From NCBI GenBank assembly GCA_017403955.1, contig JAFRDH010000010.1, positions 62,001 through 126,000 on the forward strand: DNA of 64,000 nucleotides, in the 5' to 3' direction. Made by a program: the position numbers and the translations under genes. The notes beneath the pieces are model-generated. The model ran no database searches, was not told the DNA's origin, and saw nothing but the letters and a program-made list of their open reading frames with translations. Positions 26,242 through 34,694 of this stretch are shown here, piece by piece (within the stretch, counting starts at the first letter, position 1; each line of letters begins with the position of its first letter). Source of the stretch: Mogibacterium sp. GTDB taxonomy: Bacteria; Bacillota; Clostridia; Peptostreptococcales; Anaerovoracaceae.

Positions 26242-27250
26242 TATCCGAGAAGCCTCTTCCAACACCCCATACAGAATTGACACTGTAAACAGCGACGAAA
26301 GACTTCGGATCATGTTTGGCGAGATGTCTTTTGATGAGAAAGCTCTCGCGAGGGGAGCAGATTATCTTGAGCTGCTTGCGCTTATCTCCCGTATATTCGC
26401 CTGTAACTTCTACACTGGATACGCCTCTTCCGAGTTCTTCCATGATGTAATGTGTAAGAGCATCAGGATCACCGGGAATGATCTCAAGCTCGACGAGTTT
26501 GGTAGAAAGACCGAACATTACAGCCTCTCCTATCCTCATCGAAACATAGATAGTAATAATAGCATAAAGAGCGATATCAAGGCCGAGTATGACCGCGCTG
26601 AGGAGCACGATCACGGAATTGATCACGAACATGATATCGTTGATACTCATATGAGGGAATTTCTTATATTTAATGACTTTGCCGAGCGAGTCTGTTCCGC
26701 CTGAAGAGAAGCCCGCTTTGAAAGTGAGTCCGTTGGATACACCCATCACGACGCCGCAGAATACTGCTGCAAGGAATTTGTCCTCAACGACAAATACAAG
26801 TCCCGTCAGCTCAATAAGGAACATGATCGCAGGATAAGCAATGGACATAAGTATGATCTTGCGGACTTCCCTGAAACCGAGTCCGGCCCAGACTATCGCG
26901 GTTATGATCATTGAAAGAACATAGTATATCAGAGAATAATCCCAGTTAGTATAGTTCTGGACAATTTTTGCTATACCTGTGATCCCTCCGTATGTGAGTC
27001 CGTTCGGAAGCATTATCGAAACTGTAGCGATAGAGCCGATAGCAGCTGCAAGAAGAGCTGTCATGATCTGCATCCCTTTTGCTTCTAATTTAGTCCTTCC
27101 CTGCAGTTCAGGATCCTGAGCAGCTATCCTGTTAGCCTCTAAAGTAGCGGCTTCTTCTTTGGCAAGCTTTTTGTCCATTGAGCTCATCTTGCCGAACTGC
27201 TCTTTCTTTTCATTCTTTTCTGTCTTTTCTGTTTTCTCTTTATCTGTCAT
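26225..27250 (-). CDS. YitT family membrane protein, second copy
   Basis: 341 residues. A long lysine/glutamate-rich cytoplasmic N-terminus (about 55 residues, KTEKTEKNEKKEQ type) precedes the DUF161 membrane part (GFSSGGTDSLGKVI) and the C-terminal DUF2179 domain. The gene overlaps the DNA methyltransferase stop by 4 bases, so the two are translated together. The reason for linking a transporter-like protein to a methyltransferase is not evident. Confidence 0.88.
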   Translation of the reverse strand: MTDKEKTEKTEKNEKKEQFGKMSSMDKKLAKEEAATLEANRIAAQDPELQGRTKLEAKGMQIMTALLAAAIGSIATVSIMLPNGLTYGGITGIAKIVQNYTNWDYSLIYYVLSMIITAIVWAGLGFREVRKIILMSIAYPAIMFLIELTGLVFVVEDKFLAAVFCGVVMGVSNGLTFKAGFSSGGTDSLGKVIKYKKFPHMSINDIMFVINSVIVLLSAVILGLDIALYAIITIYVSMRIGEAVMFGLSTKLVELEIIPGDPDALTHYIMEELGRGVSSVEVTGEYTGDKRKQLKIICSPRESFLIKRHLAKHDPKSFVAVYSVNSVWGVGRGFSDIRSME

Positions 27251-28551
27251 ATCCGGCCAATGCCTCCGTCTATCATTATTTCTGCCACATATTCCCTTCC
27301 GAATACATCTACAGCAACGATCTCAGCATTCCTGTCACATACTATGGTCATATCATCAAAGTCGTCTTCAATGATCGAAGATATCCCGTCTTCCCCATAT
27401 ACGATGATATGATCAACAAGCTGCATAGGATCCTGCTCTATGACTTCTTCGATATATTTACGGTCCGCAGTCTGTATATATCCTGTTTCTATGTCCGGGA
27501 CGAATTCATCCAGCTTGCATTTGAGGAGTCTCCGGCCGCTCTCAAGATCCTGTGCTTCACTTACGATCAGACTGATTCTTCCGTGCTCACGTGCTTCACC
27601 GTCATTCTGTATGAACTCGAAATCCGCGCCTGAATGAACAAGTCTCTTCCGTGCCATTGAAACAGCAAGCTTCTCATTATCACATCCTGCCCACTTACGT
27701 CCGAGGTTCTCAGCAGATTCAAGGAAGCTGCCGCTGCCGCAGAAGAAATCGCCAACGAGATCTCCTTCCCTGGAACCGGCTTTTATTATTCTGTTCATCA
27801 GTTCAAGAGGTTTCTGTGTTGCATATCCGGTTCTTTCATAAGATGTCCTGCCAACCATATCCACATTCCAGACATCTTTCATGTTGACAAGAGTGTACCA
27901 TCCTCTTTCATCGCAGTATTCTCTGACACCTTTGAAATTGTACGGTTTGAATCCTCTGTTGTAGGATTTTTCTTCCGGAATATCGATATAATACTTCTTT
28001 GTCTTGCTGTAAACAAGAATAGTATCGTGTTTCCTCGAGAAATGCTTCTTTCCTGACCCTCCGGACTTATAGCACCATATTATCTCATTGACAAAGTTCT
28101 TTTCACTCATCAGTTCGTCAAGAATGAGTTTTACATAGTGAGAGGAATGCCAGTCGAGATGGATCCATAGAAGTCCGTCATCAGCCAGAAGCTCTTTCAT
28201 AAGCAAGATCCTCACGGAAAGGTTCTCAATATAGCATTCAAGACTTCTCTCGAATCTGTCATCGAACACCAGATGACGGATCCTGTGGCCTTTGCCTGAT
28301 GCATCCTTTACAGAAACTGTTGCATTGAACTTGGACCGCGTGAAAAAAGGAGGATCGATATAGATCAGACGGAACGCTCCTGAATAACCCTGTCTGATGA
28401 GTGATTTCATATAATCTGTGTTATCACCAAGAGCAAGCTGGGATGATCCAAGCTCCGGCTTATCTGTTACGGCCTCTGTCTCAGACATGATGCGTCTGAA
28501 TTGTTCTCTTCCTGTGTTCATTCCGTTCGAGATCTGTTCTAAGATGCCCAT
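27247..28551 (-). CDS. orphan DNA methyltransferase, beta class (N6-adenine or N4-cytosine)
   Basis: 434 residues from ATG 28549-28551 (GGAGGAAAGT in front). The catalytic motif DPPF (66-69) comes before the SAM motif DFFCGSGS (268-275), the order of beta-class enzymes. A conserved ATQKPLELM precedes motif I, as in many Mod-type enzymes. The last 130 residues look like an extra domain of unknown fold. No restriction endonuclease or specificity gene is beside it, so it is either a solitary regulatory methylase or modifies RNA/DNA for another purpose. Confidence 0.88.
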   Translation of the reverse strand: MGILEQISNGMNTGREQFRRIMSETEAVTDKPELGSSQLALGDNTDYMKSLIRQGYSGAFRLIYIDPPFFTRSKFNATVSVKDASGKGHRIRHLVFDDRFERSLECYIENLSVRILLMKELLADDGLLWIHLDWHSSHYVKLILDELMSEKNFVNEIIWCYKSGGSGKKHFSRKHDTILVYSKTKKYYIDIPEEKSYNRGFKPYNFKGVREYCDERGWYTLVNMKDVWNVDMVGRTSYERTGYATQKPLELMNRIIKAGSREGDLVGDFFCGSGSFLESAENLGRKWAGCDNEKLAVSMARKRLVHSGADFEFIQNDGEAREHGRISLIVSEAQDLESGRRLLKCKLDEFVPDIETGYIQTADRKYIEEVIEQDPMQLVDHIIVYGEDGISSIIEDDFDDMTIVCDRNAEIVAVDVFGREYVAEIMIDGGIGRI

Positions 28552-28588
28552 ACTTTCCTCCTGATCATGTACACCGGGATCCAAAATG

Positions 28589-28623
28589 CAAAAAAATAAT
28601 ACAGCCCCGAGCAAGCCCGGGGC
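28589..28623 (-). terminator. terminator after the small ATPase gene
   Basis: GCCCCGGGCTTGCTCGGGGC followed by TGTATTATTTTTTT on the minus strand. It separates the ATPase gene from the methyltransferase unit. Confidence 0.8.
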
Positions 28624-28636
28624 ATTAAGAGCGCTT

Positions 28637-29059
28637 TTAGTTGAGGACTTCTATATTGTCGAAGTCAACGCCGATCATCTCTTCAAGTTCTGCGCTTACG
28701 CTGAGAATAAAGTCAATTCCTGATTCTTTTGAAATTGTCTTGATCTTCTCAATAAAGCTAGGAAGTATCTCAAGAGCGAAATCTCTATGTCTCATGATGC
28801 CATCGAGGAAGATCGTTTCAATATCATTATCGGAGCTCATGATTCCGAAAAGGAAGCCGATATACTCATCCTCATTAGTGATATGCGGGAAATCTTCCAT
28901 GCATACTACTCTAATCTTATAATCAAGGTCATAAATGAGTCTGGAATTCTTGTTTATAAAAACGATACTGCCTTTCGCAGTCTGAACTGTATTATTAGCC
29001 AGTTCTATCATTCTCTTCGTCTTGCCGCTTCCTTTATGTCCTATTAAAAGCTTCACCAT
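28637..29059 (-). CDS. small P-loop ATPase of the PilT-annotated Clostridia family
   Basis: 140 residues. Walker A GHKGSGKT (7-14), Walker B-like ETIFLDG (about 82-88). Close relatives in Firmicutes are labelled twitching motility protein PilT only through P-loop similarity; it is far too short for PilT and lacks the secretion-ATPase boxes. Role unknown. A single-gene unit with AGGGGTAGG-type upstream sequence and its own terminator. Confidence 0.75.
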   Translation of the reverse strand: MVKLLIGHKGSGKTKRMIELANNTVQTAKGSIVFINKNSRLIYDLDYKIRVVCMEDFPHITNEDEYIGFLFGIMSSDNDIETIFLDGIMRHRDFALEILPSFIEKIKTISKESGIDFILSVSAELEEMIGVDFDNIEVLN

Positions 29060-29136
29060 AGGTTCCTACCCCTCCTTTGCACTTTTAAATATTATACAAC
29101 AGCAAAAAATGCTATTCAACCGAAAGGCTTGATTTT

Positions 29137-31821
29137 TTACCGCTTTGTAAGGGATTCAAGGCGTGCGGAAACTGTTTCCAGCATCTCTTTATACTTCTCG
29201 CCCTTAGCTCTTTCCTCATCTACTACATGAGCCGGCGCCTTGGAAACGAATCCCTGATTGGAGAGTTTTTTCTCTACTCTCATTACTTCGCCTTCAAGTC
29301 TTTTCTTTTCCTTTTGAAGACGTTCGATCTCAGCTGCCATGTCAACAAGTTCATCAAGAGGTACGAGAATATCTCCGCCTTCGATTACTGCAGACATTAC
29401 ATCATCAGGAGCCTCTGCTCCGGCAGACTCGACACTGATACCTTCAACATTTGCGATCTTGCAGATATGGTTCTCGATCTCCGGAATGATATCTTTTAAG
29501 GTGTCTGTTCTGATGATGAGGCTTACTCTCCTTGAAGGTGCTGCTTCTGCTTCTACTCTGATCGCTCTTACAGCCTTGATGATCTCCATCGCAGTATCGA
29601 TCCTGCGGACTGCATCCTCGTATTCGAGGTCTTCCCTGTATTCAGGCCAGTGATCTCTTATGAGCAGACTTTCAGGATTGTCTGCTGTAGGAGCTTCCTG
29701 AGGCAGATATCCCCAGATTTCTTCTGTGATGAACGGCATATAAGGATGCAGAAGTCTCAGAAGATCCTTGAGAGTCTTCTGGAGAACGAATCTTGCAGTC
29801 TTTTTGTCTTCTTCATCGTTCCCGTACAGTCTTGCTTTGACAAGCTCGATATACCAGTCACAGTAAACATCCCAGATGAGATCGTAGATCTTCTGTCCTG
29901 CAAGACCTGTCTCGAATTTGTCGAGATCCTGTGTGATTTCTCTTGCTCCATCGTTGATCTTGGAGATGATCCACTTATCCTCATCTCTTAGAACAGCATC
30001 GGCTTCATCTGCCATTGGCAGGAACTCACCATTCTCATCAACGAGATTCATAATGGTGAATCTCGAAGCATTCCAGAGCTTGTTGGCAAAGTTTCTTGCA
30101 GATTCAAGTCTTCCCGGAATGAATCTCATGTCATTACCAGGAGAAATACCTGTAGCAAGCATGAATCTGAGAGCGTCAGCTCCTACTTCATCGATAACTT
30201 CGAGCGGATCGATACCATTGCCGAGAGACTTGGACATCTTGCGTCCCTGCTCATCTCTTACCAGACCATGAAGATATACATATTTGAACGGGATCTCTCC
30301 CATCGTATAAAGGCCTGAGAATACCATTCTGATGACCCAGAAGAAGAGAATATCGTATCCCGTTACCATTACACTGTTAGGATAGAAATAGTCGAGTTCA
30401 GGTGTCTTATCAGGCCAGCCGAGTGTTGAGAACGGCCAGAGAGCAGAACTGAACCAAGTGTCAAGTACGTCTTCATCCTGATGGAAGTGTGAACCTCCGC
30501 ACTTAGGGCATACGGATGGCATTTGGTGGTCTACAACGATCTCGCCGCAGTCATCGCAATAATAAGCCGGGATCCTGTGTCCCCACCAGAGCTGTCTTGA
30601 AATACACCAGTCACGGATATCATACAGCCAGTTAAGGTAGATCTTCTCAAATCTCTTAGGAACATGGATGAGGTCTCCACCTTCTCCCTCTGCAGCCTTG
30701 ATAGCAGGCTCAGCAAGAGTCTTCATGGCAACGAACCACTGATCACTGATCCTCGGTTCAACTACGGTATGGCATCTGTAGCATTTTCCTACAGGAATTG
30801 TCAGGTCGTCTATCTTGACGAGATATCCGGCATCCGTAAGATCCTTGACCCATGCCTTACGGCACTCATAGCGGTCCATTCCCTCATACTTGCCTGCAAG
30901 CGATGTCATTTTCGCATGCTCGTCGATACAGGAAAGGCTGGCATCGAGGTTATGTCTCTGGCCTACCTCGAAGTCGTTCATGTCATGAGCAGGTGTGATC
31001 TTAACAGCACCTGTACCCTTCTCCGGGTCAGCATGTTCATCTGTGATCACAGGGATCTCACGGCCGACGAGAGGAAGAATAACAGTTTTGCCTACAAGGT
31101 CTTTGTATCTTTCATCACCTTCTGCAACAGCGATAGCCACATCGGCGAACATAGTCTCAGGACGTGATGTCGCGATTGTGATGCCTTCGCCTCCATCTGC
31201 AGCAGGATAACGGAAATACCAGTAGTGTCCGTCAATGTCCTCATGCTCTACTTCTGCATCTGAAAGAGTAGTCTCGCAGCTCGGGCACCAGTTGATGATC
31301 CTGTCACCCTTGTAAATGAGACCGTTCTTGTAAAGATCGATGAAAAGTTCGGTAACAGCACGGTTGCAGCCCTCATCCATGGTGAAACGTTCTCTCCTCC
31401 AGTCGCAGGAGTCACCGAGCTTACGGCACTGTTTTGTGATCCTTCCGCCGTATTCTCTCTTCCAGTCCCATGCATATTCGAGGAACTCCTCACGTGTGAG
31501 GTCGTGCTTGTCTATGCCTTTTTCCTTACGAAGTTTCTCAACTACTTTTACCTCTGTAGCAATACTTGCATGGTCAGATCCCGGTACCCACAGTGATGCA
31601 TACCCCTGGAGTCTCTTCCATCTTGTCAGTATGTCCTGAAGTGTCTGGTCAAGCGCATGACCCATGTGAAGCTGGCCTGTGATATTTGGAGGCGGCATTA
31701 CGATCGTAAAAGGTTTCTTGTCTTCTTCGATCTCTGCATTGAATGCGCCCTTTTCTTCCCACATCTCATAGATGCGGTCTTCAAAGTCCTTAGGATTGTA
31801 AGTTTTAGCTAGATTCTTCAT
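29137..31821 (-). CDS. valS: valyl-tRNA synthetase
   Basis: 894 residues, class I. HIGH-type motif HMGHALDQTL within PPPNITGQLHMGH, editing domain (about 190-330), GRKMSKSLGNG as KMSKS loop, and a C-terminal coiled coil (EIERLQKEKKRLEGEV) that grips tRNA. There is no T-box leader: only 45 bases separate it from the upstream alarmone synthetase gene, so the two may be co-transcribed. Confidence 0.97.
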   Translation of the reverse strand: MKNLAKTYNPKDFEDRIYEMWEEKGAFNAEIEEDKKPFTIVMPPPNITGQLHMGHALDQTLQDILTRWKRLQGYASLWVPGSDHASIATEVKVVEKLRKEKGIDKHDLTREEFLEYAWDWKREYGGRITKQCRKLGDSCDWRRERFTMDEGCNRAVTELFIDLYKNGLIYKGDRIINWCPSCETTLSDAEVEHEDIDGHYWYFRYPAADGGEGITIATSRPETMFADVAIAVAEGDERYKDLVGKTVILPLVGREIPVITDEHADPEKGTGAVKITPAHDMNDFEVGQRHNLDASLSCIDEHAKMTSLAGKYEGMDRYECRKAWVKDLTDAGYLVKIDDLTIPVGKCYRCHTVVEPRISDQWFVAMKTLAEPAIKAAEGEGGDLIHVPKRFEKIYLNWLYDIRDWCISRQLWWGHRIPAYYCDDCGEIVVDHQMPSVCPKCGGSHFHQDEDVLDTWFSSALWPFSTLGWPDKTPELDYFYPNSVMVTGYDILFFWVIRMVFSGLYTMGEIPFKYVYLHGLVRDEQGRKMSKSLGNGIDPLEVIDEVGADALRFMLATGISPGNDMRFIPGRLESARNFANKLWNASRFTIMNLVDENGEFLPMADEADAVLRDEDKWIISKINDGAREITQDLDKFETGLAGQKIYDLIWDVYCDWYIELVKARLYGNDEEDKKTARFVLQKTLKDLLRLLHPYMPFITEEIWGYLPQEAPTADNPESLLIRDHWPEYREDLEYEDAVRRIDTAMEIIKAVRAIRVEAEAAPSRRVSLIIRTDTLKDIIPEIENHICKIANVEGISVESAGAEAPDDVMSAVIEGGDILVPLDELVDMAAEIERLQKEKKRLEGEVMRVEKKLSNQGFVSKAPAHVVDEERAKGEKYKEMLETVSARLESLTKR

Positions 31822-31866
31822 ATAGATTATCTCCGTAAGTATTATCTTCTTATCATTTGAAAATGA

Positions 31867-32568
31867 TCAATAGTTGCTGTATTTATTCTCATCATGGAGT
31901 ACCTGATGACGTACCTTGGAAAGTCTTTCATCGACCTTATGGAGTGTTTCAGCGCATTCCTTGAGTGTGTCAACGATATCCTGTGAAAGTTCGCCTTTAT
32001 TCTTATATCTCAGTTCATGTTCGAGACTTGCCCATGCATCCATAGCTATACTTCTGAACTGCAGCTCAACAGGCACCATTTTCTTTCTGTTGACCAGGTA
32101 GACCGGTACAGAAACCACCAGGTGCAGACTCCTGTATCCGCTTTCTTTAGGATTGTTGGTGTAGTCTTTGATCTTGATGAGCTCGATATCTTCCTGTGCG
32201 AGCAGAAGCCCTGACATAGTCTGGAGATCCTCTTCATAGTTGCATACGACTCTGATGCCGGCAATATCCAGGATCTCGCGCCTTACAACATCAAGATTGT
32301 TGATAGGATCCTCAATCCCGTATCTCTCAGCCTTCTCCATAATGCTCTCAATAGTCTTGAGTCTGGACTGGATATGGTGGATCGGCATATACGAATGCTT
32401 CTTGTCAAAATCATCAGACAGGATCTGAAGCTTGACTTCAACTTCTTTGATAGCTGAATTGTACAGAAGACTTACATCATCGATAGCATCCTGAAGTTCT
32501 TCATCAGTGCCCTTGTAATGAGGTACCTTCTCGCGGATCTTGTCAGCATAATAATATCTGAACGACAT
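31867..32568 (-). CDS. small alarmone synthetase, RelQ/YjbM-like
   Basis: 233 residues: synthetase domain only, no hydrolase, TGS or ACT domains. Motifs: REILDIAGIRVVCNY, ESGYRSLHLVV and VELQFRSIAMDAWASLEHEL, the last with the catalytic Glu. It makes (p)ppGpp from ATP and GTP/GDP, usually as a tetramer controlled at transcription. It lies directly upstream of valS, which may couple alarmone output to aminoacylation capacity. Confidence 0.93.
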   Translation of the reverse strand: MSFRYYYADKIREKVPHYKGTDEELQDAIDDVSLLYNSAIKEVEVKLQILSDDFDKKHSYMPIHHIQSRLKTIESIMEKAERYGIEDPINNLDVVRREILDIAGIRVVCNYEEDLQTMSGLLLAQEDIELIKIKDYTNNPKESGYRSLHLVVSVPVYLVNRKKMVPVELQFRSIAMDAWASLEHELRYKNKGELSQDIVDTLKECAETLHKVDERLSKVRHQVLHDENKYSNY

Positions 32569-32658
32569 ATAGCAATAAACTCCTTGTTGAACATGCCAAA
32601 TCGCGCAAGTTGAATTCTCACTCAGCTTGCACGACCGAATAACGTCAATAACCGTGTA

Positions 32659-32667
32659 ATTATATCA
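32659..32667 (-). promoter_or_regulatory. extended -10 promoter of the alarmone synthetase/valS unit
   Basis: Minus strand TGATATAAT, an extended -10 with perfect hexamer, about 90 bases before the start codon. Confidence 0.5.
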
Positions 32668-32701
32668 CAAATCAAGGGCGGTTGGCATCAAAAACAGCTA
32701 A

Positions 32702-34495
32702 CTATCTTGTGATTGGCTCTGTTTCTCTGATAACGAATTCAGCATCCTCCCCCTGCATGTGCGGAAGCAGGATATCTCTTACTATTGCATGATAGCTGTT
32801 GACCCATTCAAGTTCCTCATCAGTGAGAAGAGCCGGATCTATCGCAGCTCTTTCATAAGGAACATATGTGATCGGTTCGCTCACAAGGCATCCGCCTTCC
32901 GCATTCTTGAGAAGGATCTCATTCTCGATACGGATACCGAATTCACCTGCCATATAGAGTCCCGGTTCATTCGACATTATCATTCCGGCTTTGAGCTCAG
33001 CAGGTGTGTCTGTCTTTCTGACTCCTGCAGGTCCCTCGTGTACCGCAAGGACATGTCCGACTCCGTGGCTCACGCCATGCTTATAGTCAAGTCCTACTTC
33101 TCTGAGTGCAGTTCTTGTGCATTCATCGAGCTGTTTATGTGTTGTCTCAGGTGTGATCACATAACGTGACAGAGCGATATGTCCCTTGAGCACGCGTGTG
33201 TAACCATCGATCATCTCATGTGTCAGAGGTCCTACTGCGATCGTTCTTGTGATATCCGTAGTTCCGTCTATATACTGCCCGCCTGAATCAACAAGAAGAA
33301 ATCCTTCCGGTCTGATATCCAGATTGGTTTCTTCGGATGGTGCATAGTGGATAATTGCGCCGTTAGGGCCATAACCGGAGATCGTGCCGAATGAAAGATC
33401 AAAGCATCCGTCCTGTTCACGTCTTCTTGCTTCAAGGTAGTCAGCAGCACTGATCTCAGTCTGAGGCTCTTTGCCCGCTACATCCTTGATCCATCTGATA
33501 AACTTTGTGACCGCAACGCCGTCCTTGATATGAGCGTTGATAGAGCTCTTGATCTCGACAGGGTTCTTGACAGTTTTGGCAAGCGCTACCGGTGTCATCT
33601 CGTTTATGACATTGTTCTCATTGAGACGCATATAAAGAGCATAGCTTGCGGACGAAAGATCGATCCAGACTTTGGCGTCTGAAGGAATTCCGGAAACATC
33701 TTCGAAAATCGATTCATACTTTCTGACCTTGATACCTGCCTCCTCAAGAAGCGCTTTTTCTTTGCTGCCCAATGCTCCTTCCATCACATAGAGAATTACT
33801 TCGTTCTGTGACATGAGTGCGTATGAGAAAAATACAGGAGTATAGGCGATATCTGCACCTCTCAGGTTAGTGAGCCACGCTGTCTCCATAAGGTTGGTAA
33901 GAATGAGATAGTCAGCGTCTCTGTCAGCCATTGCCTTTCTGATCTCATCGATCTTCTCTGAAGATGTTTTGCCTGCGGATGACAGCGGCAGCTCCCAGAT
34001 CGTCGAAGGGACTATCTCAGGTCTTTCTTTCCAGTAACGGTCTGCCAGATCATCATCCCATGCGAATTGTACCTTGCTGTGATCTTTGAATGCTTCCTTC
34101 AGTTCTCTGTTAAGAGATGCCGGAACGCACTCGCCGTCAAAGCCTATAACGACACACTCAGCATCCGGATGATCCTTCTCAAATCCTTCTGCAAGAGAGA
34201 CCAGGAATTCCATCGCTGTAGGAACACCCTCTTCTCCCATCTTCATCAGCTCGATGCCGCTTCCGCTGAGTTCTCTGTCTGCCTGAAGGAAAAATCTGCC
34301 GTCAGTCCAGATATTCGCGCTCTTCTGTGTGACTATGAGAGTCTCATTCTCTGCAAGAAGTCCGCTCAGGTATTCACTGTTTTTGTAATGATCATTAACA
34401 TATTCCGATCCGTGAGGATCCCCTGCAGGTGCATAGAAAATATCGATTCCCTTGTCTTGCATCGCTTTACGAAGATCAACGATCTGCTGTCTCAT
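32702..34495 (-). CDS. Xaa-Pro aminopeptidase, long M24B type, second copy
   Basis: 597 residues with the same three-domain plan as the protein at 21917-23707. Metal motifs: DSGGQYIDGTTDITRT, GVSHGVGHVLAVHEG, SNEPGLYMAGE and IRIENEIL. The two paralogues differ widely in sequence, so this is an old duplication. It is transcribed alone, behind tRNA-Val and its terminator. Confidence 0.95.
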   Translation of the reverse strand: MRQQIVDLRKAMQDKGIDIFYAPAGDPHGSEYVNDHYKNSEYLSGLLAENETLIVTQKSANIWTDGRFFLQADRELSGSGIELMKMGEEGVPTAMEFLVSLAEGFEKDHPDAECVVIGFDGECVPASLNRELKEAFKDHSKVQFAWDDDLADRYWKERPEIVPSTIWELPLSSAGKTSSEKIDEIRKAMADRDADYLILTNLMETAWLTNLRGADIAYTPVFFSYALMSQNEVILYVMEGALGSKEKALLEEAGIKVRKYESIFEDVSGIPSDAKVWIDLSSASYALYMRLNENNVINEMTPVALAKTVKNPVEIKSSINAHIKDGVAVTKFIRWIKDVAGKEPQTEISAADYLEARRREQDGCFDLSFGTISGYGPNGAIIHYAPSEETNLDIRPEGFLLVDSGGQYIDGTTDITRTIAVGPLTHEMIDGYTRVLKGHIALSRYVITPETTHKQLDECTRTALREVGLDYKHGVSHGVGHVLAVHEGPAGVRKTDTPAELKAGMIMSNEPGLYMAGEFGIRIENEILLKNAEGGCLVSEPITYVPYERAAIDPALLTDEELEWVNSYHAIVRDILLPHMQGEDAEFVIRETEPITR

Positions 34496-34513
34496 TTCTC
34501 TTACCTCCTGAGT

Positions 34514-34549
34514 AAAAAAACAACGCCGGAAATATATTATACCGGCGTT
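34514..34549 (-). terminator. terminator of tRNA-Val(GAC)
   Basis: AACGCCGG / CCGGCGTT stem followed by GTTTTTTT on the minus strand. The 12-base loop contains TATAAT, which could double as a -10 box for the peptidase gene starting at 34495. Confidence 0.8.
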
Positions 34550-34557
34550 TTGTGACT

Positions 34558-34633
34558 TGGTGGCCCATATTGGACTTGAACCAATGACCTACAGGTTGTC
34601 ACCCTGTCGCTCTCCCAGCTGAGCTAATGGACC
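34558..34633 (-). tRNA. tRNA-Val (GAC)
   Basis: 76-base cloverleaf: acceptor GGTCCAT/ATGGGCC, anticodon loop GTGACAA, T-loop TTCAAGT, A73 and encoded CCA. A single-gene unit with its own promoter and terminator. Confidence 0.94.
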
Positions 34634-34644
34634 TCGCAAGCGCA

Positions 34645-34673
34645 ATTGTAACATATTAATAAATAAGTTTCAA
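34645..34673 (-). promoter_or_regulatory. promoter of tRNA-Val(GAC)
   Basis: Minus strand TTGAAA (34668-34673), 17-base spacer ending TGT, TACAAT (34645-34650): consensus spacing plus extended -10. It overlaps a 10-bp AT-only hairpin (AATAAATAAG/CTTATTTATT) after the RNase H gene. Confidence 0.8.
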
Positions 34674-34694
34674 CCTTATTTATTGTTCGGATTT

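Noticed and set aside
31822-31866. Possible T-box leader for valS
   Set aside because: Only 45 bases are available, with no specifier stem and no T-box bulge; the upstream gap before the alarmone synthetase also lacks them.
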